A stretch of DNA of 64,000 bases, from positions 496,001-560,000 of the forward strand of contig NZ_JRLF01000015.1 in the NCBI RefSeq assembly GCF_001404985.1, given 5' to 3'. Positions 40,539 to 50,373 of this stretch are shown in pieces. Source of the stretch: Flavobacterium aquidurense (GTDB taxonomy: Bacteria; Bacteroidota; Bacteroidia; Flavobacteriales; Flavobacteriaceae). The notes beneath the pieces were generated by a model. The model had not been told where the DNA came from. It worked only from the letters and a program-made list of their open reading frames with translations, and did not search any database. Numbering within the stretch: the first letter of the stretch is position 1; the number at the start of each line of letters is the position of its first letter. The translations under genes and the position numbers were made by a program.

Positions 40539-43340
40539 CTATACAGCCAGAATATATTCGACTAAACCGATTTCGTGCTGTAAATCCATTTTTTTACGCA
40601 AACGATATCTTTTTATCTCTACGCTTCGAACCGATATATTAAATAAAGGAGCAATCTCTTTTGAGGAAAGATTCAATCGCAAATAAGCACAAAGACGCAG
40701 ATCATTTGGAGTAAGTAAAGGATGAAGCTGTTTTATTCTTTTAAGAAAGTCTTTATCAGCATTATCAAAAGCTGCTTTAAAAACATTCCAGGAATCTTCT
40801 TCTGTAATATTTTTATTTATGGTGCTTATAACTGATTTGATATTTGTACTATCATTTTGACTTGTCTTTTTTAAATCTTCTTTTATAAAGGCCAACAATT
40901 CATTTTTGCTGTTTAAACTCATCGTAGAAACTGCCAGTTCGCGATTTTTATTATCAACATCCTGAGAAAGCTGCTCGTTGCGAAGTTTCATTAATTGCTG
41001 CTCGTTCTCCAGCTCCTTAATCTCAAGTAAAAGATTATTTTCTTCTATCAATTTCTCTTTTTGCTTATGGTAATAATTGAGATAGGCTTTATTTACAAAA
41101 TAAACCAGAACCAATATTAAAAGAAAATAAATAAACCATGCCAGATTGGTTAAATACCACGGCTTTAATATTACAAAAGTATAGGTTGCCGTATTCTGTA
41201 AAATTGTATTGGCGTATTTTGCCCTTACTTTAAAGGTGTATTTTCCGGGCGAAAGGTTTTTAAAATTAACGGTTGCCTTTGTACTCCATTCGCTCCAATC
41301 GTTTTGGAAACCTTCTAATAAATACTGATATTCTGAGTTGATGTATTTATTGTATTCCGGAACGGTGTAGTTCAGGGTAATATTATTTTCATTCGAACGG
41401 AAGTTTCCTTCTTTTTGAATTGCAACATTTTTCAGGGTTTCATTTTGTTTGTTTATGGTAATATCTGAAATAAAAACAGTGTAATTTTTAAAACTTAAAT
41501 CATCAATATTCAATGTATAATAACCATCTGTTGTCCCTATTAAATAAGTCGATTTTGAAATTTGAGTAATATTCTCGAAACCTAACATAGAATTTGTCAA
41601 AGAGGACGGAATTGGAATTACATTTTGTTTTAACTGATTGCTTAATTTACTTGCGGAGAAATAATGAATGTAATTTTTAGAAAATAACCAGATTTTATTC
41701 GAGTTATCAACGATTAGTTTACCGGATGTATATTCGTCTTTTTCGAAAATAGAACTCAATAAGGCATCTTTTTCAAAAAGTTTGGTATTTGGGTTCAGTT
41801 TAAAAATCCCTCCTTTATAAGCATAATAAATTTGGTTATTGAATTTGGTTAAACTTGCATTTTTCCCTTTTTGAGGAGATTTATAAGTGTAGAACCCTTG
41901 TGTCTTTGATAAAGATTTGTCTAATTTCAGCCTGAAAATTCCTTTATATTCATGGCTTATATAAACATCAAGATTATTTGTGATTTCAAAATAACGGGAC
42001 GAATAATCAAAACCCTGAATTTTATTTTTGAAAACCCATTGATTATTCACTTTCTCTAAAACCGAAATTCCGTAATAATTTCCCTGAAGCAACTGATTTT
42101 CAGCACTAGGAACTGCTTCGAATTTCCAGGTTCCAGAGGCTGAAAATATATTTTTTGCCAGCTCATTATTGATAATAAAAGTTCCGGAGTCGTGACCGCA
42201 AAAAAGCGTATTATCATATACAAAAAGTGACCAAACCTGACCTTTTGTTCCGTTTATAAATTTAAACTCGGCATTACTTTGCATTTTTTTACAAAATAAA
42301 CCCTGATTTGTTCCTACATATAAAAAACCATTAAAAGTTGCCGAGGCATAAACGGTTCCCAAAACACCTGTATCATCAGTAAAGCTATGCACGGGGGAAT
42401 TGATATTAATACAATTGATTCCGTTATCAAGTCCTGCCCATAAATTCTGGTCTTTATCTTCAAAAAGTGACAAGGCCGTATTATTGCTTAGTCCTTTGCT
42501 TTGCGAAATATGATATTTAAGTTTTCCTTTATCCGATAAAATAAAAATTCCGTTAGAAACCGTTCCCAAAGCAAAACTTCCGTCCTGCAAAAGTTGACTG
42601 CTGTAAACAAAACTCGATTTTAATTCATAATCAACATCTGTAATAAAACGCGTCAGACTATTTCCTGATAATTTATATATCCCGTCTAATTGTGTCTGAA
42701 TGAGCAAACCTTCTTCTGTACTAAAGACATTTGCGATCGTAAATTTTTTAAGAACAGGATTATCAGAAACTAATTTGGCTTTTCCGCTTTCGATTTCAAA
42801 AAGTCCGTCTTTTATAGTCTGAAAATAGATTGCATTTTTATGTGCAAAAGATTTAACAACACCATTTTTGGGTGCAATGATTTTAAATTTTCCTGTTTTG
42901 GTATCATAAATATAGATCCGGTTCAGGGATTGAAATAAAATCCATTGGTCATATTTAAGAATATTCCAAAATTGTTCATCGTCTAAAATTTTATTCTTAA
43001 TCGTATCGCTCAGAGAGGTATATTTTAATTTGCCATTTGCCTGTCTGGTCCAAAAACCAAAATTCATATAGCAACCTGTATAAATTTTATTACCAATTAC
43101 TTTTACAGATCGCATAATAGTTTCGTTGGGCGTAGGATATAATTGCCAGTTTGTACCATTATATTCTAACAGACCATCATTATTTGCAAAATATAAATAA
43201 TTCTGATCGTCCTGAGAGATCATCCAACTCTGATTTCCGGCACCATAAACAACAGATGAATACTTGATAATAGGCGGGAACTCCTGTGAAAACAGGATAA
43301 AACTTATCAAAGAAAGCAGTAGAGAAAGTTTAGTTTTCAA
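40539..43340 (-). CDS. One-component sensor-regulator (beta-propeller, Y_Y_Y, TM, LuxR-type HTH)
   Basis: 933 residues. A signal peptide (ISFILFSQ), ~14 propeller repeats in the periplasm, a Y_Y_Y domain (YQYLLEGFQNDWSEWS, PGKYTFKVRAKY at ~650-735), one TM helix (LTNLAWFIYFLLILVLVYFV, ~742-765), a coiled coil (KEKLIEENNLLLEIKELENEQ) and a C-terminal LuxR-type HTH (TPNDLRLCAYLRLNLSSKEI, VRSVEIKRYRLRKKM). There is no histidine kinase or receiver domain, so it is a membrane-spanning one-component regulator. It lies 241 bases upstream of susC and probably switches on the PUL when glucan appears in the periplasm. Confidence 0.9.
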   Translation of the reverse strand: MKTKLSLLLSLISFILFSQEFPPIIKYSSVVYGAGNQSWMISQDDQNYLYFANNDGLLEYNGTNWQLYPTPNETIMRSVKVIGNKIYTGCYMNFGFWTRQANGKLKYTSLSDTIKNKILDDEQFWNILKYDQWILFQSLNRIYIYDTKTGKFKIIAPKNGVVKSFAHKNAIYFQTIKDGLFEIESGKAKLVSDNPVLKKFTIANVFSTEEGLLIQTQLDGIYKLSGNSLTRFITDVDYELKSSFVYSSQLLQDGSFALGTVSNGIFILSDKGKLKYHISQSKGLSNNTALSLFEDKDQNLWAGLDNGINCININSPVHSFTDDTGVLGTVYASATFNGFLYVGTNQGLFCKKMQSNAEFKFINGTKGQVWSLFVYDNTLFCGHDSGTFIINNELAKNIFSASGTWKFEAVPSAENQLLQGNYYGISVLEKVNNQWVFKNKIQGFDYSSRYFEITNNLDVYISHEYKGIFRLKLDKSLSKTQGFYTYKSPQKGKNASLTKFNNQIYYAYKGGIFKLNPNTKLFEKDALLSSIFEKDEYTSGKLIVDNSNKIWLFSKNYIHYFSASKLSNQLKQNVIPIPSSLTNSMLGFENITQISKSTYLIGTTDGYYTLNIDDLSFKNYTVFISDITINKQNETLKNVAIQKEGNFRSNENNITLNYTVPEYNKYINSEYQYLLEGFQNDWSEWSTKATVNFKNLSPGKYTFKVRAKYANTILQNTATYTFVILKPWYLTNLAWFIYFLLILVLVYFVNKAYLNYYHKQKEKLIEENNLLLEIKELENEQQLMKLRNEQLSQDVDNKNRELAVSTMSLNSKNELLAFIKEDLKKTSQNDSTNIKSVISTINKNITEEDSWNVFKAAFDNADKDFLKRIKQLHPLLTPNDLRLCAYLRLNLSSKEIAPLFNISVRSVEIKRYRLRKKMDLQHEIGLVEYILAV

Positions 43341-43390
43341 ATTGATATATTGTATTAATTTAATGTAAAAACAGTCCTAAAATAGTGTTT

Positions 43391-43557
43391 TTTTTGCCAC
43401 AGATTTCACAGATAATTCTGCAAATCTTTTTTTGCCACAAATTTCACTAATTGGCACAAATTAAATTGACGAAATAATCGACAAAAAAATTAGAGGAAAT
43501 TCGTGAAATTCGTGGCGAAAAGAAAATCATTTTGATTTGTGAAATCTGCGGCAAAAA
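43391..43557. repeat. Nested inverted-repeat element (~167 bp)
   Basis: Outer arms TTTTTGCCACAGATTTCACA (43391-) and the reverse complement of GTGAAATCTGCGGCAAAAA (ending 43557) match at 21 of 23 bases. Inner arms begin TTTTTTTGCCACAAATTTCAC (43427-) and match the reverse complement of AATTCGTGAAATTCGTGGCG near 43499. All four arms are variants of GCCACnnATTTCAC. No open frame inside. It looks like a small non-autonomous palindromic repeat, REP- or MITE-like. Confidence 0.7.
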
Positions 43558-43646
43558 AGAACTGGAGCAAATTTGAGTAATCTGTAACATAGAAATTAGT
43601 TAAAATTTGGAACAATTGCATTAACAAAATTCAGTTCAAAATTGAT

Positions 43647-43654
43647 TACTTTTG
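43647..43654 (+). promoter_or_regulatory. Putative -7 element TACTTTTG of uvrA
   Basis: TACTTTTG matches TAnnTTTG 18 bases before ATG 43673; no TTG at the usual -33 distance. SOS (LexA) box not seen. Confidence 0.4.
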
Positions 43655-43672
43655 TAAAAATTGACTTTTTTT

Positions 43673-46468
43673 ATGAAAATTGATCTTTCTACACTAGACC
43701 CAAAACATAATATTATAATTAAAGGAGCGCAGGTACATAATTTAAAAAATGTAGATGTTGCTATTCCCAGAAACAAACTTGTTGTTATTACAGGTCTTTC
43801 AGGATCAGGTAAATCAAGTTTAGCTTTCGATACTTTGTATGCCGAAGGACAGCGTCGTTATGTAGAGAGTTTATCCTCTTATGCACGTCAGTTTTTAGGG
43901 CGTTTAGACAAACCAAAAGTTGAATATATTAAGGGTATTGCTCCGGCAATTGCTATTGAGCAAAAAGTAAATACTACAAATGCCCGTTCGACAGTAGGAA
44001 CTTCGACTGAAATATACGATTATGTAAAACTTTTGTTCGCCAGAATTGGTCGTACCTATTCACCTATTTCAGGACAAGAAGTTAAAAAAAATACCGTTAC
44101 GGATGTGGTTGCTGATGTAAAAAATCTGGAACTAGACAGTAAATGGCTGTTGCTTTCACCTATTCATCTTGAAGAAGGCAGAAAACTTGAGGACAAACTA
44201 AAGGTCCTTTTGCAGCAAGGTTTTGCACGTGTACTAGTCGATAATGAAATGGTTCGTTTAGATGAATTTAACCCAACAGAAATTCACAAATTAGACAACA
44301 AGGATATTTTACTGATTATTGACAGAATTGTTGTCAAGGATGAAGAAGAATTTTATAATCGTTTGGCTGATGCTGTGCAAACTGCCTTTTTTGAAGGAAA
44401 AGGAATTTGTTACCTGCAGGAACTAAACTCAGATAAAAGGTTTACATATTCGAATAATTTTGAGCTTGACGGTATTACATTTCTGGAGCCTAATGTTCAT
44501 TTGTTTAGTTTTAATAATCCTTACGGAGCTTGTCCGGTTTGCGAAGGATACGGAAATATTATTGGTATCGATGCTGATTTAGTAGTTCCCAATACTTCTT
44601 TGTCTGTTTTCGAAAATGCTATTTATCCCTGGCGAGGCGACAGCATGAGCTGGTATAAGGATGAATTGATAAAACATGCCTATAAATTTGATTTCCCAAT
44701 TCACAAACCATATTTCGAACTTACAGAAGATCAAAAAGATTTAATCTGGAAAGGAAATAACTATTTTCAAGGTCTGAACAGTTTCTTTAAAGAACTGGAA
44801 GAAAAAAATTATAAGATCCAGAATCGTGTAATGTTATCACGTTATCGCGGAAAAACTAAATGTCATGCGTGTCGCGGAAAACGTTTACGTGAGGAAGCTT
44901 CGTATGTAAAAATCAATGGTAAAACCGTTTCTGATTTAGTTGATTTGCCTATAAAACATTTGGTTACTTTTTTCAAAAATATTGATCTGAATGTTTACGA
45001 ACAGCAGATTGCAAAACGTTTGATGGTTGAGATCAACAATCGTTTGTCGTTTTTGACAGAAGTTGGTTTGGATTATCTTACTCTAAATAGAAATTCAGCT
45101 ACACTGTCAGGAGGAGAATCTCAGCGTATTAATCTTGCCACTTCATTGGGAAGCAGCTTAGTAGGATCAATGTACATTCTTGACGAACCAAGTATCGGTT
45201 TACACCCTAAAGATTCTGAACGACTGATAAAAGTATTGCTATCGCTTCGTGACTTAGGAAATACTGTAATCGTAGTCGAACATGATGAGGATATTATGAA
45301 GGCTGCCGATATGATTATTGATATTGGTCCGGAAGCAGGAACTTTTGGTGGTCATCTGGTGGCTCAGGGGACTTATGACGAAATCCTAAAATCTGATTCA
45401 TTAACTGCTAAATACCTAAATGGAGATTTAGAAATTACGGTTCCTAAAAAGAGACGAAAATTCAAGAATCATATTGATATTATTGGTGCCAGAGAAAACA
45501 ATCTGAAAAATATTAATGTTACTTTTCCTCTTGATGTTCTAACTGTTATTACAGGAGTTTCAGGAAGTGGAAAAAGTACGCTGATCAAAAAGATTTTGTT
45601 TCCTGCCATGCAGAAAAAGCTTGAAAATGCAGCCGAAAAAGCAGGTCAGTTTAGCGAAATAAAAGGATCTTTCTCTCAGATAAAACATATCGAATATGTT
45701 GATCAAAATCCTATAGGAAGAAGTTCAAGATCTAATCCTGTAACGTATATCAAGGCTTATGATGAAATTCGTGAATTGTATGCGAAAGAGAAATTATCAA
45801 AAATAAGAGGTTATCAGGCAAAACATTTTTCTTTTAACGTTGATGGCGGCCGATGCGAAACCTGCAAAGGAGAAGGATCTATAAATGTCGAAATGGTCTT
45901 TATGGCCGACGTATCGTTACCTTGCGAAACTTGTGGCGGAAAAAGATTTAAAAAAGAAGTATTGGAAATTACTTTTGATAATCAGAACATCAACGATATA
46001 CTGACTATGACAATCGATGATGCTATCGCCTTTTTTGATAAAAACAAACAAGCTAAAATCACACAAAAACTGCAGCCGCTTCAGGATGTTGGTTTAGGAT
46101 ATGTGCAATTAGGACAATCTTCTTCTACTCTTTCCGGTGGAGAAGCACAACGTATTAAGTTAGCTTCATTTTTAGTCAAAGGTGCTACAAAAGACAAGGC
46201 TTTATTTGTATTTGATGAACCTACAACAGGTTTACACTTTCATGATATCAAAAAATTACTGGCTTCTTTTGATGCATTAATAGAAAAAGGACATTCGATA
46301 ATTGTAATCGAACACAATCTTGATCTTATAAAATGTGCAGACTGGATTATTGATCTGGGCCCTGAAGGAGGAGAAAACGGAGGACACTTATTAGCTGTGG
46401 GAACTCCGGAAGAGGTTGCGAAAGAGAAAAAATCTGTTACAGGAATTTATTTAAAAGATAAATTGTAA
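43673..46468 (+). CDS. uvrA: Excinuclease ABC subunit UvrA
   Basis: 931 residues from ATG 43673 (MKIDLSTLDPKHNIIIKGAQ). Two ABC modules: Walker A GLSGSGKSSLAFDTLYAEGQRR and GVSGSGKSTLI, signatures LSGGESQRI and LSGGEAQRI, Walker B ILDEPSIGLHP and VFDEPTTGLHF. Zinc fingers: CPVC (~285) with CHACRGKRL, and CETCKGEG with CETCGGKRF (~740-770). UvrA2-B scans DNA for bulky lesions in nucleotide excision repair. A TTG four codons upstream was not used. Bacteroidota often have a second uvrA; this one has complete modules. Confidence 0.96.
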   Translation: MKIDLSTLDPKHNIIIKGAQVHNLKNVDVAIPRNKLVVITGLSGSGKSSLAFDTLYAEGQRRYVESLSSYARQFLGRLDKPKVEYIKGIAPAIAIEQKVNTTNARSTVGTSTEIYDYVKLLFARIGRTYSPISGQEVKKNTVTDVVADVKNLELDSKWLLLSPIHLEEGRKLEDKLKVLLQQGFARVLVDNEMVRLDEFNPTEIHKLDNKDILLIIDRIVVKDEEEFYNRLADAVQTAFFEGKGICYLQELNSDKRFTYSNNFELDGITFLEPNVHLFSFNNPYGACPVCEGYGNIIGIDADLVVPNTSLSVFENAIYPWRGDSMSWYKDELIKHAYKFDFPIHKPYFELTEDQKDLIWKGNNYFQGLNSFFKELEEKNYKIQNRVMLSRYRGKTKCHACRGKRLREEASYVKINGKTVSDLVDLPIKHLVTFFKNIDLNVYEQQIAKRLMVEINNRLSFLTEVGLDYLTLNRNSATLSGGESQRINLATSLGSSLVGSMYILDEPSIGLHPKDSERLIKVLLSLRDLGNTVIVVEHDEDIMKAADMIIDIGPEAGTFGGHLVAQGTYDEILKSDSLTAKYLNGDLEITVPKKRRKFKNHIDIIGARENNLKNINVTFPLDVLTVITGVSGSGKSTLIKKILFPAMQKKLENAAEKAGQFSEIKGSFSQIKHIEYVDQNPIGRSSRSNPVTYIKAYDEIRELYAKEKLSKIRGYQAKHFSFNVDGGRCETCKGEGSINVEMVFMADVSLPCETCGGKRFKKEVLEITFDNQNINDILTMTIDDAIAFFDKNKQAKITQKLQPLQDVGLGYVQLGQSSSTLSGGEAQRIKLASFLVKGATKDKALFVFDEPTTGLHFHDIKKLLASFDALIEKGHSIIVIEHNLDLIKCADWIIDLGPEGGENGGHLLAVGTPEEVAKEKKSVTGIYLKDKL

Positions 46469-46509
46469 AAAAGGTATTGAGATATTGAGTTCTTGTAAGT
46501 CAATAAATA

Positions 46510-46552
46510 AAAAGCCATAAATTAAATAAACTTTAATTTATGGCTTTTTTTC
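46510..46552. terminator. Terminator after uvrA
   Basis: AAAGCCATAAATTAAA pairs with TTTAATTTATGGCTTT around TAAAC, with an A-run before and T-run after. It also serves the convergent small gene at 46573. Confidence 0.88.
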
Positions 46553-46572
46553 TCATTTAGATTAAAAACTTC

Positions 46573-46878
46573 TTATGCTACTAAGCATCTCTCTTCAAAA
46601 GGTAAACCATCCTCATCAATTGCAACTAGTACTTTTTTTTGTCTTGAGGCTTCGATTGTTAGATAAAGCCATGCAAATGACCACAGACCTAATGTTAAAC
46701 AAAAAATGATAAAATTCAAACCATGATTGACCACTTTTCCGCCTTTGGACAGGACCGCAAAAAGGAATTCATCATTTCTTTCTTCTAATGTAAATCCGTT
46801 ATGAACTTTGTTTGATATCATATTAGAAAATACTTGTAAGCTCTGCTCCTGACTCAGTCCATTCTTTTTCATAATCAT
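46573..46878 (-). CDS. Small membrane protein of unknown function
   Basis: 101 residues. A polar N-terminal half (QEQSLQVFSNMISNKVHNGFTLEERNDEF) is followed by one hydrophobic span of ~25 residues (LNFIIFCLTLGLWSFAWLYLTI) and a short acidic C-terminus (AIDEDGLPFEERC). No family recognised, though the N-terminal half could bind a partner or lipid. A TAnnTTTG match lies 39 bases before the start. Second ATG at codon 3 is an alternative. Confidence 0.6.
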   Translation of the reverse strand: MIMKKNGLSQEQSLQVFSNMISNKVHNGFTLEERNDEFLFAVLSKGGKVVNHGLNFIIFCLTLGLWSFAWLYLTIEASRQKKVLVAIDEDGLPFEERCLVA

Positions 46879-46916
46879 TCATTAAAATTAATCAAAATAC
46901 TACTACAATTATTTTA

Positions 46917-46924
46917 CAAATTTA
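46917..46924 (-). promoter_or_regulatory. Putative -7 element TAAATTTG of the 101-aa gene
   Basis: On the minus strand TAAATTTG matches TAnnTTTG 38 bases before the start at 46878; no -33 match. Confidence 0.4.
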
Positions 46925-47109
46925 TATTTCGTAAAAAGTATTACTATCTTAAGAACAGCAAAATGTCTGATTTTATTATCTTATCTAAGATATTTTTTAT
47001 CTTAAAAACCAAAGTGTTGCCAAATTCTCAGTTAAAGTTAATTTTTATAAAATTAACTTCAAAATAATTCACTGTTAATTTTTAAGATTAATAGCACATT
47101 ATCAAAAGA

Positions 47110-48762
47110 TTACTCTTTTTTATTGATATTAAAAGAAGGGGCTTCATAATCTTTTTTTAGATAACTCTCAGGAATTGTAGTTGTATTTCCATCACGCAAT
47201 GCGTTATAATGCGGAGACATTATTTCGATTCCGGCTGCATTAAACGAATCCTGAATATTTTGATGTAAAGAAGAATAAATCAATGGTTGCTTTGTGGGAT
47301 ACTTGGTATATACATTAATTTGATAAGAAACATAAAAATCGTCCAGACTCGTTTGCAAAACAAAAGGTGGCGGAGTTGGCTCTGTCATTTCTGTTTTTAG
47401 CGCTGCATCTATTAAGGCTTTATGAATATCTTTCCACGGTACATCATAACCAATAGTAACGGTCGTATGAATTAATAAACCATTATTAACCTGTTTTGTA
47501 TTCGAAGAATAATTTGTTGAAGTGCTTGACAAAACAGTTGCATTGGGTATTGTTATATCTTCAAATTTTGGCGTTCTGATTCGCGTAACTAAAGCTGTTT
47601 TTTCGATAACTTCTCCACTTACGTCTCCTATTTTTATAAAATCACCAATCTTAAACGGACGCATGTATGTAATCACTAATCCGGCAACCATATTCGCAAT
47701 TGCATTTGATGAACCTAATGAAAAAAGGATTCCAACGAATACAGAAACTCCTTTGAAAATTGGTGAATCTGAACCGGGCAAATAAGGAAATATAATTACT
47801 AACATAAATGCCAGTAATAAAAAACGAATAATATTGAATGTTGGCATTGCCCAATCGCTGTAAAAACCATCAATTTTTATATTTTCTTTTTTAATTTCAT
47901 CAAAAAAGAACTTGATAATCTTTATCGTGTATTTAAAAATGAAGATGATAACGACAATTGTGACCAAACTGGGCAAAAAATCTACAAATCCCATGATGGC
48001 AAGTTTTGCCGGAGCAAGAATCCATCGTAATAATGTTGTTGTATATACCTCTGTAGCCGGAAAAATACTAAACAACAATGGCAACGAAAGATAAACTATC
48101 AAAATCAGGGTAACACCTTTTATAAAGCTGTACAATCGCATAAGCAAGGATTGCTGCTTTTGTGGCGAAAGAATATTGATATTGTTATAATTAAAACCTT
48201 TAAAATATTTATCGCTGTTTTTTAGAATGTGGAGACGAATCCTGTTAAAGATCTTACCGACAAAATATAAAATCAACCCAATAATTAAAATAAGCAATGC
48301 TGTATATCCAAGTCTTTTAGGAAGCATTGAATAGTTTTGATTTTGATAAATAATTGCTTTTTTAATCAGGTTTAAATTGCGTCTGGCGATAAAATCAGCT
48401 GTATTATTTTCTGCTTTTGCATCAACTTCCAGAATAGACATAATAACGAAATCATTCTTATACACAATATCCTGAGAAATGTCTGAAGGAACAACTGCAA
48501 TAGAATCTTTTTCAAAAAAAGAATCTTCGTAGAGTTTTCTAATTTTTTCGGTAATGGCTTTTGCCCTGTTTTCTGCAGAGAAGGAACCAACTTTATTGTA
48601 CACATAAAAAAGCGTATCCTTAAAAGGGCTTACAGGATATCTTTTTTGTTTTAATTCAGTAACAACTGTCTTTGACGTTTGCAGACTGTCTTTTTGGGCA
48701 AAAACAGATGACGAAAACAAAACAATGAAAAACGTTAAAAAACAAATTAATATCTTTTTCAT
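47110..48762 (-). CDS. MscS-family mechanosensitive channel
   Basis: 550 residues. A signal peptide (SSSVFAQ) and a periplasmic domain of ~120 residues precede several TM helices (GYTALLILIIGLILYFVG, GVTLILIVYLSLPLLFSIF and others), then the pore helix FSLGSSNAIANMVAGLVITYMRPFKIGDFIKIGDVSGEVIE and the beta and C-terminal domains (LVTRIRTPKFEDITIPNATV). It opens under membrane tension and releases solutes in hypo-osmotic shock. The long N-terminal part marks an MscM/YbdG-like large variant. Confidence 0.9.
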   Translation of the reverse strand: MKKILICFLTFFIVLFSSSVFAQKDSLQTSKTVVTELKQKRYPVSPFKDTLFYVYNKVGSFSAENRAKAITEKIRKLYEDSFFEKDSIAVVPSDISQDIVYKNDFVIMSILEVDAKAENNTADFIARRNLNLIKKAIIYQNQNYSMLPKRLGYTALLILIIGLILYFVGKIFNRIRLHILKNSDKYFKGFNYNNINILSPQKQQSLLMRLYSFIKGVTLILIVYLSLPLLFSIFPATEVYTTTLLRWILAPAKLAIMGFVDFLPSLVTIVVIIFIFKYTIKIIKFFFDEIKKENIKIDGFYSDWAMPTFNIIRFLLLAFMLVIIFPYLPGSDSPIFKGVSVFVGILFSLGSSNAIANMVAGLVITYMRPFKIGDFIKIGDVSGEVIEKTALVTRIRTPKFEDITIPNATVLSSTSTNYSSNTKQVNNGLLIHTTVTIGYDVPWKDIHKALIDAALKTEMTEPTPPPFVLQTSLDDFYVSYQINVYTKYPTKQPLIYSSLHQNIQDSFNAAGIEIMSPHYNALRDGNTTTIPESYLKKDYEAPSFNINKKE

Positions 48763-48795
48763 ATTCTGTTAGCTATAAGTGGTTTATCTTGCTAA

Positions 48796-48803
48796 CAAAT
48801 ATA
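48796..48803 (-). promoter_or_regulatory. Putative -7 element TATATTTG of the MscS gene
   Basis: On the minus strand TATATTTG matches TAnnTTTG 33 bases before the start at 48762; no -33 match. Confidence 0.4.
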
Positions 48804-48857
48804 AAAACAAAATAGATTCGAATTTAAATTACTTTAGGTTTTCTCAATAAAATCGTA

Positions 48858-50327
48858 CTAAATTTTGATCCCTGCTTTTCTTAAAAGCATATCGATTACT
48901 TTATTAATATCCGGAGAAATATTAAACTTGTAATTTAGGTATAGGTACACAATCGTAACCAAAATAGATTTTAAAGCAATACCAATTAATGGATAAACCG
49001 GGAATTCCCAAAAATAGAACACTAAAAACAGAACGGTCGTAACTCCCAAAGAATATAAATTTTGTATTGTAAACGGATACAAGTCAAGTTTTTTTACTAC
49101 AAAAAGCAGTTTAGCCAAACTATAAAAAGTAATGGATAACAACGTAGCAAATGCAGACCCCATAATACCAAAGTGTGGTATGAAAATTATATTTAAAACA
49201 AATGTCAGGACAACTAATCCTAATCCTAAAAATAATACTGTGCGGTAATATTTAGTATTAAAAATGATCGCATTGTTATTTCCTAAAATCAAATCAAAAT
49301 ATTTTGACAGACCAATCATAAAAACAACCGGAATACCTCCTCTGTAATCTTTGGGAACTATTTCGTAAAGCTGATTAATGTTCACGAAAATACACAACAT
49401 TACAAAACCACCTACAATTTGAAGATTTATTGATGTCTTTTTATATAAAATATTCAGTTCATCATGTTTATTTTCGTGCATTAATTTAGCTGTAATTGGA
49501 TACACGATTTGATGCATTGCACGACTTGGAACTGAAATAACCAAAGCAATATAAGTTGCCACGGAATAATAGGCTATATTTTCAATTTCCATATACTGGT
49601 TAAGTATCAATTTATCTCCATCTAAAAGTAAATTGGCAACACTCCCTGAAAGAATAATAAAAAAAGTATATTCCATAACACTCTTTACATTCTCCGGTAT
49701 GGTGATCTGAAAATTAGGTTTCTTGATGTAAAAGGCATAAAACATGGTAACTAAAAATGCTACAAAATAAATTCCTGCCGTAAAATAAACAAACTGAATA
49801 AGGCTCATCCAATGAAAATACAAACCTACCAAAGCTATAGTCGAAACGAGTCTTAGACCAACCTCTTTTATAAAATTTCCAAAAACAGAATGCATATGAA
49901 CTCTTGCCCATGCATAGAAAATCTCAAAATATGCCATACAAATTCCCACAAACGGAATCAAAAACATAAATTCTTTTACAACAGGGTTTTTCTTCGTTAC
50001 AAATGCTGTTATATCATCAAAGAAAAAGATTCCAATAATACCTAAAGGAATACACATTAGAATAGGAAATAATGCTGTAAAGGATAAAAACTGCTCCCTT
50101 TCTTCTTCAGTTTTATATTGAGAATAAAATTTGACCAGTGTATTTTGCATTCCTATGGCAAACAGGGGCATAATAACATTTGCAGCCGAAAGAATGTAAT
50201 TTGTTAATGCATAATACGTTGCACCCAGGTAAATGGGATATAAATAAAGTGTATTAATGGCTCCAATAGCGAAACCAATATAGGTAATAATTGTATTTTT
50301 GAAAGACTGATTTAAAACAATACCCAT
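48858..50327 (-). CDS. Polysaccharide flippase (Wzx/MATE-like membrane protein)
   Basis: 489 residues with 12-14 membrane helices. Family features: FKNTIITYIGFAIGAINTLYLYP, YYALTNYILSAANVIMPLFAIGMQNTLVKFYS, then alternating helices to a hydrophobic C-terminal region. It belongs to the MOP exporter superfamily that flips lipid-linked oligosaccharides for O-antigen or capsule. It is 46 bases after the glycosyltransferase and part of the minus-strand envelope group. Confidence 0.88.
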   Translation of the reverse strand: MGIVLNQSFKNTIITYIGFAIGAINTLYLYPIYLGATYYALTNYILSAANVIMPLFAIGMQNTLVKFYSQYKTEEEREQFLSFTALFPILMCIPLGIIGIFFFDDITAFVTKKNPVVKEFMFLIPFVGICMAYFEIFYAWARVHMHSVFGNFIKEVGLRLVSTIALVGLYFHWMSLIQFVYFTAGIYFVAFLVTMFYAFYIKKPNFQITIPENVKSVMEYTFFIILSGSVANLLLDGDKLILNQYMEIENIAYYSVATYIALVISVPSRAMHQIVYPITAKLMHENKHDELNILYKKTSINLQIVGGFVMLCIFVNINQLYEIVPKDYRGGIPVVFMIGLSKYFDLILGNNNAIIFNTKYYRTVLFLGLGLVVLTFVLNIIFIPHFGIMGSAFATLLSITFYSLAKLLFVVKKLDLYPFTIQNLYSLGVTTVLFLVFYFWEFPVYPLIGIALKSILVTIVYLYLNYKFNISPDINKVIDMLLRKAGIKI

Positions 50328-50373
50328 GTTTGGATTTTAGATTTTAGATTATGATTTTTAGATTATTGCAATC

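Larger units (their letters stand above)
43341..43672. other. Divergent intergenic region between PUL regulator and uvrA
   Basis: 332 bp. It holds a nested inverted-repeat element (43391-43557) and the -7 element of uvrA (43647-43654). No open frame of note. Confidence 0.6.

Noticed and set aside
47035-47059. 11-bp inverted repeat AAGTTAATTTT/AAAATTAACTT behind the MscS gene
   Set aside because: AT-only arms and no T-run on the minus strand; too weak to call a terminator.
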